IMG/VR virus record: IMGVR_UViG_3300002231_000759
Coordinates: 5,416 to 38,915 of that record
Reading direction: 5' to 3' (one strand)
Length of the DNA: 33,500 nucleotides
DNA from: a virus
A program made the position numbers and the translations under genes. Of this stretch, positions 1-7,620 are shown piece by piece (positions within the stretch are counted from its first letter, which is position 1; every line of letters begins with the position of its first letter). The notes beneath the pieces are model-generated. The model did not search any database and was not told where the DNA came from. It saw only the letters and a program-made list of their open reading frames with translations.

Positions 1-214
1 GCGGCATTTGATAACGCAATATTATCTAATGCGTATCAATGTTTATCACTCAAGCAACCTTGGAAGTTTTACAACGATCGATGTTATAGGACAATGAAAA
101 GTTTGCATCCAGATATAAAAATTGAAAGATCAGGAATACTATCACTGCGCAGTTGATGATGCGGAAACCCAAGCAAGACATTTAATCAAAATACTGTCTG
201 CGGAAAACATCTAA
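1..214 (+). CDS. 3'-5' exonuclease, DEDDh (Rv2179c/DexA-like), 5' partial, frame break
   Basis: The gene enters from the left edge. Frame 1 reads AAFDNAILSNAYQ, then PWKFYNDRCYRTMKSLHPD, and stops at 154-156. Frame 2 continues with HCAVDDAETQARHL and stops at 212-214. This order (Exo II with F-D-N, a PW-[KY]-[FW] segment, then the Exo III motif H-x-A-x-D-D-A-x-x-Q-A) is what I know of the Rv2179c-like/DexA branch of RNase T-type exonucleases. The Exo I D-x-E residues lie outside the window. The join falls on the A5 run at 117-121: with four A's the frame reads straight through, giving about 70 residues here. Such enzymes degrade DNA or RNA from 3' ends and fit a phage replication or host-takeover region. 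The family call rests on two motifs in two frames; the break may be a sequence error or a real mutation. Confidence 0.7.
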
Positions 215-235
215 ATTTTTAAGGTTCAAAAAACT

Positions 236-787
236 ATGTTAAAAGCTACTACACTACTCTTAACTGCAACACTATCAGCCTGCCAGTTCGTTCACTTAGT
301 GCCGACATCAAATGAAGACGGTGTTCCAAATGTTATTCTCGCGCTACCAGCAGAGCAAACTATCATCGCTGTCGACCCGATACCTTGTCACGATGCCGAC
401 GATCCCGATCCGCGTGATTATTATTTAGATATACTCAGCGATAAACTCAATGACTTACGACTACTAGATGAGGACGGCAACAGATTGAGAGATGTGCATT
501 ATTATATGTGGGATCTGAGAGAAGATTGTCCATTAAATATTGCAACCACGCGGATGGCATTTTGGTATCCAATCCAACGCGGACTAGACTACACTTATAT
601 CAGTACTCACTATGAGCACACAGATCAAACCTGGATACGGGTGTTCTCGCATGAGACATTACATCAGTTAAATTTCTTGCACTGCAGAGACCCAGACATA
701 CCTTCTGGCGTGTGGTGTCTACAAAGTTTAAATTATCCGTTAGATGGCTGTGAGTTTCCTTCTGTAGATCTCTGTTTGAAGCCGTGA
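236..787 (+). CDS. Predicted lipoprotein with metzincin-like zinc motif
   Basis: This 183-residue protein begins with a short signal peptide ending in the lipobox LSA-C (Cys16), so it should be lipid-anchored in the envelope of a Gram-negative host. Residues 139-149 read HETLHQLNFLH, which has the metzincin spacing H-E-x-x-H-x-x-x-x-x-H, with N146 where metzincins usually have Gly. A Cys (150) follows at once, and S-L-N-Y-P (164-168) sits where matrixin-type enzymes have a Met-turn such as L-M-Y-P, with Asn replacing Met. There are six further cysteines. I infer a secreted zinc peptidase or a decayed relative of one; zinc binding looks possible, while activity is uncertain because Gly and Met are both replaced. 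A cargo gene affecting the host surface, for example superinfection exclusion, would be consistent, but no function is shown. Confidence 0.55.
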   Translation: MLKATTLLLTATLSACQFVHLVPTSNEDGVPNVILALPAEQTIIAVDPIPCHDADDPDPRDYYLDILSDKLNDLRLLDEDGNRLRDVHYYMWDLREDCPLNIATTRMAFWYPIQRGLDYTYISTHYEHTDQTWIRVFSHETLHQLNFLHCRDPDIPSGVWCLQSLNYPLDGCEFPSVDLCLKP

Positions 788-800
788 GCGGCGCAATTAA

Positions 801-828
801 TTGAACATGGCGTAGCAAGTACTATATA
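801..828 (+). promoter_or_regulatory. Possible sigma70 promoter upstream of 881 gene
   Basis: TTGAAC (801-806) and TATATA (823-828) are 16 bases apart, in the 93-base gap between two genes. They are followed by a tandem GGTTAC-type repeat (829-845) and a short CGGT-TGTG-ACCG hairpin. Seen by eye only; no regulator is assigned. Confidence 0.4.
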
Positions 829-880
829 AGGTTACGGTTACGGTTGTGACCGCAATAATTTATGTACAAGGACACTAACT

Positions 881-1042
881 ATGAGCACCGTCAATGAGCG
901 CGATTACATTGTGCGACAAGCTAGAGACGAACTGAAGGAGGAGCAACGCCGCGAAGCGATCGACAAGATGAAGATACAATTGCGACAACAAAAGTGGTGG
1001 CATCGTTTGCTACCATTTACTATCACTTGGAGACGTAAATGA
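881..1042 (+). CDS. Small basic hypothetical phage protein, 53 aa
   Basis: A short gene starts at ATG 881 behind the SD-like ACAAGGA (866-872). The product begins MSTVNERDYIVRQARDELK and continues as a charged helix rich in Glu, Gln, Arg and Lys, then ends in the hydrophobic-basic tail WWHRLLPFTITWRRK. That pattern suggests an amphipathic helix with a membrane-facing C terminus. Its stop overlaps the next ATG (ATGA at 1039-1042), so the two genes are probably translationally coupled. Similar short proteins occur in other phages as far as I recall, but I know no function. Confidence 0.6.
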   Translation: MSTVNERDYIVRQARDELKEEQRREAIDKMKIQLRQQKWWHRLLPFTITWRRK

Positions 1043-1512
1043 GCATCCAAATTAGATCGGTTCCGAGTACTGGCACTACGTTTCTAACCGAGCTACTAAA
1101 CGCGCATGGGTTCGACACAAGCGCCAAGCATTGGATTGAAAGGCTTAAGACTGAAACAGGACTAATCATCGCACCGATGCGAGACCCTAAAGACGCATGG
1201 GCTACTTGGGTTGCTAAGAAGCGAGGAGCACCTTATGCACCTACATTCGAGATGTTCTTTAATTGTTGGGATCAATTTAACTATAACTATGAGCACAACA
1301 AAGACCTTGTGATCTTAGACATCGATCTGTGGACACGCGATTTGTCGCTGGAAATCATAGGTGCTTACCTTGGCAAAGAACTGAAAACCAACTGGATACC
1401 ATTGAATTACACTGGACGTAGCTGGAAAGCACTGGAACCTGAGCAGAAAATTGATTTGTCGCCAGTGTACGACTTACCACTAATACAAGCATATGAATAC
1501 GAGGCTCCGTAA
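1039..1512 (+). CDS. Sulfotransferase-like P-loop protein
   Basis: A 157-residue protein. Residues 5-16 (IRSVPSTGTTFL) resemble the 5'-phosphosulfate-binding loop of sulfotransferases, and RDPKDAWATW (48-57) resembles the 3'-phosphate-binding motif R-D-P-R-D, which together bind PAPS. The spacing between the two is short and the protein is about half the usual length, so this is a minimal or truncated family member. SD GGAG (1029-1032) lies inside the upstream gene and the ATGA overlap couples the two. If active it would sulfate an unknown acceptor; a kinase-like P-loop role is the alternative. The fold call is moderately secure, the reaction is not. Confidence 0.55.
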   Translation: MSIQIRSVPSTGTTFLTELLNAHGFDTSAKHWIERLKTETGLIIAPMRDPKDAWATWVAKKRGAPYAPTFEMFFNCWDQFNYNYEHNKDLVILDIDLWTRDLSLEIIGAYLGKELKTNWIPLNYTGRSWKALEPEQKIDLSPVYDLPLIQAYEYEAP

Positions 1513-1547
1513 CATGGACACTTAAACAGCACTGTTAATCTAGCAAG

Positions 1548-1576
1548 TTGAAATCCGAAGATTGATGGACTAAGAT
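1548..1576 (+). promoter_or_regulatory. Sigma70-type promoter for tRNA and downstream operon
   Basis: TTGAAA (1548-1553), a 17-base spacer and TAAGAT (1571-1576) lie just before the tRNA at 1584. An imperfect inverted repeat, ACAG-CA-CTGT (1526-1535), sits immediately upstream and could be an operator. The promoter would serve the tRNA, the endolysin and perhaps the primase-polymerase operon. Confidence 0.5.
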
Positions 1577-1583
1577 TAAAAGT

Positions 1584-1658
1584 CGCGGAGTAGCTCAGTC
1601 GTAGAGCGCTTGGTTCATAGCCAAGAGGTCGGAGGTTCAAATCCTCCTTCCGCAACCA
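1584..1658 (+). tRNA. tRNA-CAU (Met or initiator-like)
   Basis: A full cloverleaf can be drawn: acceptor 1584-1590/1648-1654, D arm GCTC/GAGC, anticodon stem CTTGG/CCAAG with loop TTCATAG (anticodon CAT, 1616-1618), variable AGGTC, T arm GGAGG/CCTCC, discriminator A1655 and an encoded CCA. The first acceptor pair is C1-A72, the mismatch typical of bacterial initiator tRNAs, and the 3' end CGCAACCA also matches initiators. The anticodon stem has two G-C pairs next to the loop rather than the three of an initiator, and the D loop is one base short with a single G where two are usual. Elongator Met, initiator Met or an Ile-CAU tRNA (modified C34) all remain open. Confidence 0.9.
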
Positions 1659-1674
1659 ACAACAAGAGGCAATT

Positions 1675-2088
1675 ATGATTTGGACACCATACGACCATCC
1701 TGCAACATATTCAACAAATTCAATTAAGCGCTTAGCGTCCTGCGCAGCGCCGATCCAACAAGTATTTAACGACTTAGCCATTGAAGGGTGGGACATCTCA
1801 ATCTTTTGTGGCGTTAGGTCTGAAGTGGACCAGACAAAAGCCTACGAAGCGGGTCTGTCTGGCACACCTTGGCCTAAATCAGACCATAACGCAGTCCCTC
1901 CTGATCTATCTAATGCCATCGACGCGGGTCCTTTCGTTCCAGGGATTGGAATACCTTGGAATATAACATCTCTGTGGGTGTATTTTGCAGGTGTCGTGCT
2001 CCTAAAAGCTGAGGAGTTAGGCTACACGTTCGAATGGGGCGGCTTCTACTCTAACGTTAAAGACTTAAATCACTTCTCGCTGAAGTAA
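1675..2088 (+). CDS. Endolysin, M15 family L-alanyl-D-glutamate/D-Ala peptidase
   Basis: A 137-residue single-domain protein matching phage M15C (VanY-like) peptidases along its length: FCGVRSEVDQTKAYEAG (44-60), KSDHN (68-72), AIDAGP (81-86), and the C-terminal GGFY...KDLNHF (to 134). The likely zinc ligands are H71, D83 and H133. It would cleave peptide stems of peptidoglycan at lysis. No signal peptide is present, so it needs a holin for export; a candidate lies far away at 21301-21519 on the other strand. SD AAGAGG (1664-1669) is well placed. Its position between a tRNA and the primase, in the early arm, is unusual for a lysis gene. Confidence 0.85.
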   Translation: MIWTPYDHPATYSTNSIKRLASCAAPIQQVFNDLAIEGWDISIFCGVRSEVDQTKAYEAGLSGTPWPKSDHNAVPPDLSNAIDAGPFVPGIGIPWNITSLWVYFAGVVLLKAEELGYTFEWGGFYSNVKDLNHFSLK

Positions 2089-2107
2089 CTAAATAAGAGG
2101 CTATAAC

Positions 2108-4483
2108 ATGGCGGATAAGAAAGCCGCCCAAGAGTTCTTAGACACTCTTGGCCAAGGTCCGTTTGTCTTCCAGACGTATACAGATTCAAAAGACGAGCGG
2201 AAAAAACAGCGTACAAATAGACATGGAAAAATTTATGATCCTAACGCTAGAGTCCTAGTAGGCACCCTCGACAAGCACTACGATACACTTGCTATGCTTC
2301 AGAACCACGGAGCCGGGGTGTTCGTACAAGTGAATTCTGGGAGCGCCAGAGGCGCTATAGAAGTCACTGGTGTACGTGCGTTATTTGTGGATATAGATGA
2401 TGCCATTCAGTCTGACTATATTCTAGGTGTTATAAGCGCCCATATGCCGCGGCCTAGTGCCATCGTCAACTCAAGTCCTGAGAAGTACCACGTCTATTGG
2501 CGCATGACGGACTGCCCTCTAGGGGCATTTAGGACGATGCAGCGACAGTTAGCGGTGCAACTAGCCACGGACTCCTCAGTAATAAACCTCGATCGTGTTA
2601 TGCGCCTTCCAGGGTTCTACCATCTAAAGACTGAAGCTGCACACTTGGTGACAGCACACTGCAACCCGTCCATAGTATGTACAATGGCTGAGATACAACG
2701 AGGTGGGCAGTCAGCACCAATGGTAACCCCAACTAACGTTGCGTCTACCACAGTGGAACAAGACACGTTAGATGTATTTGGACTCAATATAAAGGATACA
2801 TACAAGAAGCCGACTGTATGGGAGGCTGGTAATCGAACGCAAGCAATGGTGGCGTACGTAGGTCAGTTAGTCGCAGCTGGATATGGGGCTGAGTGGATAC
2901 GTGAGGAGATGATACGCACTAACGTCGAAGATTGTCGAGTCGGAGACAAGCCTAAAACACTAGGTGATTTAGAGCTTAATGTGCTTGGAGCGGTCCCGAA
3001 ATTTATCGCTAAGCGAGAAGCTGAAAATCGTCCGCTGAACGTCCCGCCTCCACCTCCTGACATCAAAAACAAAATCCCTCAACCCCCTGCAGACGTGCCA
3101 GCACCTCCAGTTAGAGTGGCTGAGCCGTTCTACAATCGACCAGAAGACAATACCTTGGACCAATGGGAATCAAGATACGTATACATTACGACAGGAGGTT
3201 TGATCGGCAACATGGATGTGCAGGGCAAATACTCTGTAACGACGAAAGAAGATTTTAAGACTGACATGTCTAACGTGCGCGCCAACGCAAAGACACTGAT
3301 GTACGTAAAGTGGATGGCGTCGCCACGGCGCAAGACTGTACGTGATGTTACGTATGTACCTAACGGACCTAAGATCGTAGTTGAAGACGGCGTGGAGATG
3401 TTCAACATTTATGAACCAGCCAAGATAACACCTGTGACTGCGGCAACGTTCGACTTCCGTAGAGTAGAGCCTTTCATCCACCACCTAGAAATAATTTTCC
3501 CAGACACACCAGAATACACTACGTTCACCCAGTGGCTGGCGACTACAGTAACTCAGCCTGAGTACCGCGTACCGTGGGCACCGTTTTTAATTAGTGAACC
3601 TGGAGCTGGCAAAGGATTTCTGCAACAAGTCATAGCCAAGTTAGTAGGAGAGCACAACAGCGCTCTCATAGGATCAGATAGACTCGTCAATCAGTTTAAT
3701 TCGTTTATGGCAGATACAACGTTTGTGTGCATCGATGAGATTGAAATTAGCACGAGTAAACGAGCTACTGCCAACCTTAAAACCTTAATGACTGAGCCTA
3801 GACTGGAGATAAACAAAAAAGTCGTAAGCGAAAAACAAAGACGTGTATACCCAAACTTTATAATCTTCGCAAACCGTCCTAATGTAGCAGTCATTGAGGA
3901 TAAAGACAGACGGTTCTGGGTCCATAAATGGAAAGGTGTGCAGCCAGAAGACTATTACGTAAAACTATTTGAATGGAAAGAGAACCCTGAAAATATACGC
4001 CATTTATTGTGGTGGGTTACACACATAGATCTTAAATCCTTTAAGCGGTCCAAAGCGCCTGTAATGACACAGACAAAACGCGACATCATTGATAATAACT
4101 TGCCAGACTACGCGTTTGAGATGGTGGACGCAATCCGACACCGCGAAGGTCCGTACCAAGCAGATGTTATAGCGTTCAAGACAGTTGTAATGTATTCAGA
4201 GAAACGAGTAGGCCGAGATTTAAACGCTGCAGACCGCAACTTACTAACGGAAATTTGGGGTCGATATACTGAGAAGCCAACAGACGATATTGGGCGTGTG
4301 ACCATTAAAGGCTTAGACAGAGTACGATGTCGCTGTATCCGCAACTATGACAACGTATGGTTAAACGGCACTAAAGAGCAGTGGCAGTATGAAGCTACTC
4401 GGGCGCATCAAATGGTGGTTACACCTGAAAGCGTAGATCCTCCAGATCTCAAAGCTGTACCGCGCACGGAGGATGCAGGTTAG
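2108..4483 (+). CDS. Primase-helicase (AEP primase + SF3/DUF5906-type helicase)
   Basis: A 791-residue replication protein. The N-terminal third is an archaeo-eukaryotic-type primase like RepB/PrimPol: FVDIDDA holds the D-x-D pair (D95, D97), SSPEKYHVYWR gives the catalytic His128, and NLDRVMRLPGF (160-170) is the conserved RLPG segment with a preceding Asp. A Pro-rich linker lies around 310-335. The C-terminal part is a superfamily 3-like helicase with Walker A EPGAGKG (Lys502) and Walker B VCIDEIE (Asp543, Glu544), as in NrS-1-type primase-polymerases (DUF5906). It should prime and unwind the phage origin and work with the polymerase encoded directly downstream. SD AAGAGG precedes the ATG. 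The call is strong; whether the AEP domain also polymerises DNA is unknown. Confidence 0.88.
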   Translation: MADKKAAQEFLDTLGQGPFVFQTYTDSKDERKKQRTNRHGKIYDPNARVLVGTLDKHYDTLAMLQNHGAGVFVQVNSGSARGAIEVTGVRALFVDIDDAIQSDYILGVISAHMPRPSAIVNSSPEKYHVYWRMTDCPLGAFRTMQRQLAVQLATDSSVINLDRVMRLPGFYHLKTEAAHLVTAHCNPSIVCTMAEIQRGGQSAPMVTPTNVASTTVEQDTLDVFGLNIKDTYKKPTVWEAGNRTQAMVAYVGQLVAAGYGAEWIREEMIRTNVEDCRVGDKPKTLGDLELNVLGAVPKFIAKREAENRPLNVPPPPPDIKNKIPQPPADVPAPPVRVAEPFYNRPEDNTLDQWESRYVYITTGGLIGNMDVQGKYSVTTKEDFKTDMSNVRANAKTLMYVKWMASPRRKTVRDVTYVPNGPKIVVEDGVEMFNIYEPAKITPVTAATFDFRRVEPFIHHLEIIFPDTPEYTTFTQWLATTVTQPEYRVPWAPFLISEPGAGKGFLQQVIAKLVGEHNSALIGSDRLVNQFNSFMADTTFVCIDEIEISTSKRATANLKTLMTEPRLEINKKVVSEKQRRVYPNFIIFANRPNVAVIEDKDRRFWVHKWKGVQPEDYYVKLFEWKENPENIRHLLWWVTHIDLKSFKRSKAPVMTQTKRDIIDNNLPDYAFEMVDAIRHREGPYQADVIAFKTVVMYSEKRVGRDLNAADRNLLTEIWGRYTEKPTDDIGRVTIKGLDRVRCRCIRNYDNVWLNGTKEQWQYEATRAHQMVVTPESVDPPDLKAVPRTEDAG

Positions 4484-6355
4484 ATGTTAGCACTAGACAT
4501 AGAAACAGCACCAGAGCAAGGACACCCAGAAGAATACGCACTCCAACCTTGGAGACTCATCGAAGGCAAGGCGCGTATCTCCAATATCGCGATTGCCAAA
4601 GACACTGGAGAGTCTATGCTAGTTACTAAAGGCTATCGCACGTTGCTGCATAGCCTTGCAGGGTCTGACGTGTACACTTGGAACGGTGTGTTCGACGTGG
4701 CTTGGCTCATCGCGGCAGGTTACTGGAACGAAGTTAAAGCAATTAGATGGCACGACGCCATGTTGCTGTGGAAGTGGGGCAGCAATTCACAGCGAAAAGA
4801 ACTGATGCCTGCATGGTCGCTTGCTGATGGAGCAAAGAATTTTTTCCCTAAAGAGACTTGGCTTCCAGGTTTTATAAAGATGAAAGAATCTAACCACGAA
4901 GCCGGTGACGACGATAAGTATTGGGAGATGCGTGCAAAGTTAGATGCTATAGTCACAGCGAAGATTTCGGTTGCAGCCACGGAGAAACTAACTCCGAAGC
5001 AAATACACTCTGCGGCTATTGAGTCAGAGACCATCCCTGAAGTAGCCAGATCCTGGGTGTGGGGTGTCAAGGTAGATTACGACTTAGTCACAGAAGTCTT
5101 GCCAGTCATTACCAATGAGATGTGCGAGATCGAATTCAGACTTGGTGTTAGCAACGCACAAAACGCTACAGAGTCAGCCTTGTTCGTCACTGATCCAGCC
5201 ACATGGACTCCAAGCAAAGTATTGCGTAGCCCCAAGCAGTTAGGAGAGTTGCTGTATGTAAAGTGGAAACTTACACCTAAAGATTTCTCAGATAAAACCG
5301 GAGCCCCTAAAACAGACAAGGCCGCACTTACCTATCTGGCGGATCAATTTGACAAGTGCATTGAAATTCTACGATGGAGAGAACTTAATACGCAACTTAC
5401 GAAGTATTTACAATCGCCATTAAAAGCGCGAGAGTATTTAGGGTCTGATATCGTACATCCAGCACCTAAGATCTTCAGCACCTACACAGGACGGTTCACA
5501 TACGCTAGTAAAACCCAGCGCAAATACCATACAGGTATAGCACTCCACCAGTGGCCGCGTAACAAAGAGTTTAGACGTTTAATCGCACCACCTGAAGGGT
5601 ATAAACACGTTGAATTTGACGCGGCTGGGCAAGAGAGTAGGATCATGGCGCACCAGTCAAACGACTTAGCGATGGTTGAAGTGTTTAAATCAAACAAGAA
5701 GTTCCACGCGATGACAGGTGCTAAAATATCTGGCATGAGCTACGAAGCGTTCATGAAAGGTCGTGAGGCTGGTAACCAACAGATCAATGGCGAGCATGGA
5801 CTTTACTACCAAGGGAAGTTTATAAATTTAAGTTCTAACTTCCGCATAGGTACAAAGAAGATGCGTATCCAAGCCAGAGTTCAATACGGTATGGACGTAG
5901 ACTTTTTGACTGTACGTGGGTGGCAGGACGCGTTTGCACGTGCCTATCCTGGCGTAAAAATATATTGCGGTGACGCCATTAAACGCGCACAAGCAACTGG
6001 ATACGCGGAGACACTAGGAGGACGCAGGTTTCATTTAAGTAATTGGAGTAAAGAATATCGCTGGGGAACAGAGAGTTCAGCGATCATGACTCCTATCCAA
6101 GGTACAGGCGCTGATATGAAGAATTTGGCGCTGCGTGAGTTATCCCGCCACTACCCTGAGTTTATATTTATTTACGACTTGCACGATGGATTGCATATGT
6201 GGGTTAAAAACGAAGTGCCGAATAGCACGTTAATGGAAGCACGTGATATGCTAGATACTATGGACTATGAAAAAGAGTGGGGTGTGCAAGTACGTATACC
6301 ATTGACGTGGGATGTATCTGTAGGACCTCGCTGGTCAGAACTGGAGGAATTGTGA
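4484..6355 (+). CDS. DNA polymerase, family A, with 3'-5' exonuclease domain
   Basis: A 623-residue replicative polymerase starting at the base after the primase stop, with GGAGG at 4468-4472. The exonuclease domain shows LALDIETAP (D5, E7) and YTWNGVFDVAWL. The polymerase domain shows motif A FDAAGQESRIMAH (Asp379), the O-helix stretch GKFINLSSNFRIG (444-456), PIQGTGADM, and motif C LHDGLH (Asp568). Aligned by eye on Lys445, the residue equivalent to E. coli Phe762 is Leu449, Tyr766 is Phe453 and Gly767 is Arg454; motif C has HDG rather than HDE. There is no 5'-nuclease domain, as in other phage polymerases of this size. The overall call is firm; the residue equivalences depend on a manual alignment. 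Confidence 0.92.
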   Translation: MLALDIETAPEQGHPEEYALQPWRLIEGKARISNIAIAKDTGESMLVTKGYRTLLHSLAGSDVYTWNGVFDVAWLIAAGYWNEVKAIRWHDAMLLWKWGSNSQRKELMPAWSLADGAKNFFPKETWLPGFIKMKESNHEAGDDDKYWEMRAKLDAIVTAKISVAATEKLTPKQIHSAAIESETIPEVARSWVWGVKVDYDLVTEVLPVITNEMCEIEFRLGVSNAQNATESALFVTDPATWTPSKVLRSPKQLGELLYVKWKLTPKDFSDKTGAPKTDKAALTYLADQFDKCIEILRWRELNTQLTKYLQSPLKAREYLGSDIVHPAPKIFSTYTGRFTYASKTQRKYHTGIALHQWPRNKEFRRLIAPPEGYKHVEFDAAGQESRIMAHQSNDLAMVEVFKSNKKFHAMTGAKISGMSYEAFMKGREAGNQQINGEHGLYYQGKFINLSSNFRIGTKKMRIQARVQYGMDVDFLTVRGWQDAFARAYPGVKIYCGDAIKRAQATGYAETLGGRRFHLSNWSKEYRWGTESSAIMTPIQGTGADMKNLALRELSRHYPEFIFIYDLHDGLHMWVKNEVPNSTLMEARDMLDTMDYEKEWGVQVRIPLTWDVSVGPRWSELEEL

Positions 6356-6525
6356 TGAACGAAGAAGATAAAAAAGAAGTTTTTGAAACACTGTCAGCAC
6401 TGAGGGACAGTGGCGATGTAAATATGGTCGGAGCGCCTTTAATGATAAAGCTAACTTACTGCGTATCTAAAGCAGAAGCGTACGCAATTTTCAAAGAATG
6501 GGCGGAGAGTTTAAATGACAAATAA
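6355..6525 (+). CDS. Small hypothetical protein, 56 aa
   Basis: This starts at ATG 6355, overlapping the polymerase stop (TGATG), with GGAGG just upstream (6342-6347 region). A longer reading from 6277 would overlap the polymerase heavily and is not needed. The product is acidic at the N terminus (MNEEDKKEVFETLSALRDSG) and mostly helical, without a recognised domain. It is embedded in the replication operon and overlaps the next gene by 11 bases, which suggests coordinated expression with the nuclease. No function can be assigned. Confidence 0.6.
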   Translation: MNEEDKKEVFETLSALRDSGDVNMVGAPLMIKLTYCVSKAEAYAIFKEWAESLNDK

Positions 6526-7273
6526 AATACCTTGGTCGTTCTCACGGCTGAAAGATTTTGAACAATGCCCACGCAAATTCCAAGGTAAGTACATAACCAA
6601 AGAGTTTGGTGGCGCAGACTTTGAAGTCTACCATCTAAAAAGAGGTAAGATGATCCATAATGCATTGGAGAACTATCTTAAAACAGGTGATGTTAAACTT
6701 CTCAGCGACAAGACAAACCCAGATCTTATCTACCAAGGCACGGAGCTTTCCAAAGTAGGTAAGTCAGTGCTTAAAGTTCCACTGGACTTTCTAGTTCCTA
6801 TGCTTGAAAAGCTGCGGGCCAGCGAGGGGCTTGACGTTGAAACTCAAAAGGCGTTTAACACACAATTTGAGCCAGTGTCTTGGTTTGGTCGCGGGGGTGC
6901 TGTCTGGTTCCGCATCGTCATGGACGTCAAAGCATTCTCAAACCCGCACACGCTTGTAATCTTAGACTGGAAGTCTGGGAAGACTTTTGGGGACGTAGAC
7001 CAGTTGAAGATGGCCGCAGGTGTGGGGATGAAGATGCACATACAAGTTGACCATGTAATAGTTGCCTACGTGTTTGTAGACCACCCGGAAGCGCCACCGC
7101 TCATCGCAGAGTACACACGTGATGATATCGATGACATCTGGCAGGAGTTTGGCGATCGTGCTGAAATGATCCAGCTATGTGTAGAGTCTGGCGTTTGGGA
7201 GCCAAAACCGTCTAACTTTAACTGTACGTACTGCGAAGCTACACCACATCAATGTGAATACAAGAAGGATTAA
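6515..7273 (+). CDS. RecB/Cas4-like PD-(D/E)XK nuclease with four-Cys cluster
   Basis: A 252-residue nuclease of the RecB/AddB/Cas4 type. It starts PWSFSRLKDFEQCPRKF (6-22), then RGKMIHNALE (43-52) with the family His48, MDVK (Asp137), the catalytic ILDWKSGK (Asp151, Lys153) and QLKMAA (Gln163). Cys18, Cys237, Cys240 and Cys247 have the layout of the Fe-S cluster that staples the domain in AddB and Cas4. It probably resects or processes ends during replication, recombination or degradation of host DNA. SD GGAG lies just before the ATG. No CRISPR array or cas1/cas2 is present, so there is no reason to call it Cas4 in function. Confidence 0.85.
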   Translation: MTNKIPWSFSRLKDFEQCPRKFQGKYITKEFGGADFEVYHLKRGKMIHNALENYLKTGDVKLLSDKTNPDLIYQGTELSKVGKSVLKVPLDFLVPMLEKLRASEGLDVETQKAFNTQFEPVSWFGRGGAVWFRIVMDVKAFSNPHTLVILDWKSGKTFGDVDQLKMAAGVGMKMHIQVDHVIVAYVFVDHPEAPPLIAEYTRDDIDDIWQEFGDRAEMIQLCVESGVWEPKPSNFNCTYCEATPHQCEYKKD

Positions 7274-7275
7274 TT

Positions 7276-7620
7276 ATGTTTAAAGAACTGCAACATTGCT
7301 TTAACTCACTAGAGAAGACGTTCGGACCAAACATCGCTATGGTAGTTAAGATGAATGAAGAGTCTACTAAACTAAAGCGTAAAATGGATATTAACCTCGT
7401 TGTATTTATAGAGACAGCTGAAGGCACAGCTGAAGTTGGAGTTGAGTCGTGCTACCCGTTTAAAAAGAAGCAAAACTATGTTGACTGGGTCGCTGAAATG
7501 ACAGATGCACTCAGTGCTGAGATCCAAAACGTATATGCTCAACTAGGAGTCTTGTATGAACGAGCCGGAGAAGAAAGTCAAAGCAGCAATAGTAAAGTTG
7601 ATCCTAAATATTTGGCCTGA
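7276..7620 (+). CDS. Hypothetical phage protein in replication operon
   Basis: A 114-residue protein starting MFKELQHCFNSLEKTFGPN, with AGGAT upstream. It appears to be a small alpha/beta domain (strands around INLVVFIETAEGTAEVGVES, helices at both ends); the last 22 codons overlap the start of the VRR-NUC gene in another frame. I recognise no motif or catalytic residues. Its fixed place between two nucleases suggests a role in DNA metabolism, but that is only context. Confidence 0.65.
   Translation: MFKELQHCFNSLEKTFGPNIAMVVKMNEESTKLKRKMDINLVVFIETAEGTAEVGVESCYPFKKKQNYVDWVAEMTDALSAEIQNVYAQLGVLYERAGEESQSSNSKVDPKYLA

Noticed and set aside
6515-7273. Cas4 of a phage-borne CRISPR system
   Set aside because: The four-Cys RecB-like fold is shared with other phage nucleases, and no array or other cas gene accompanies it.
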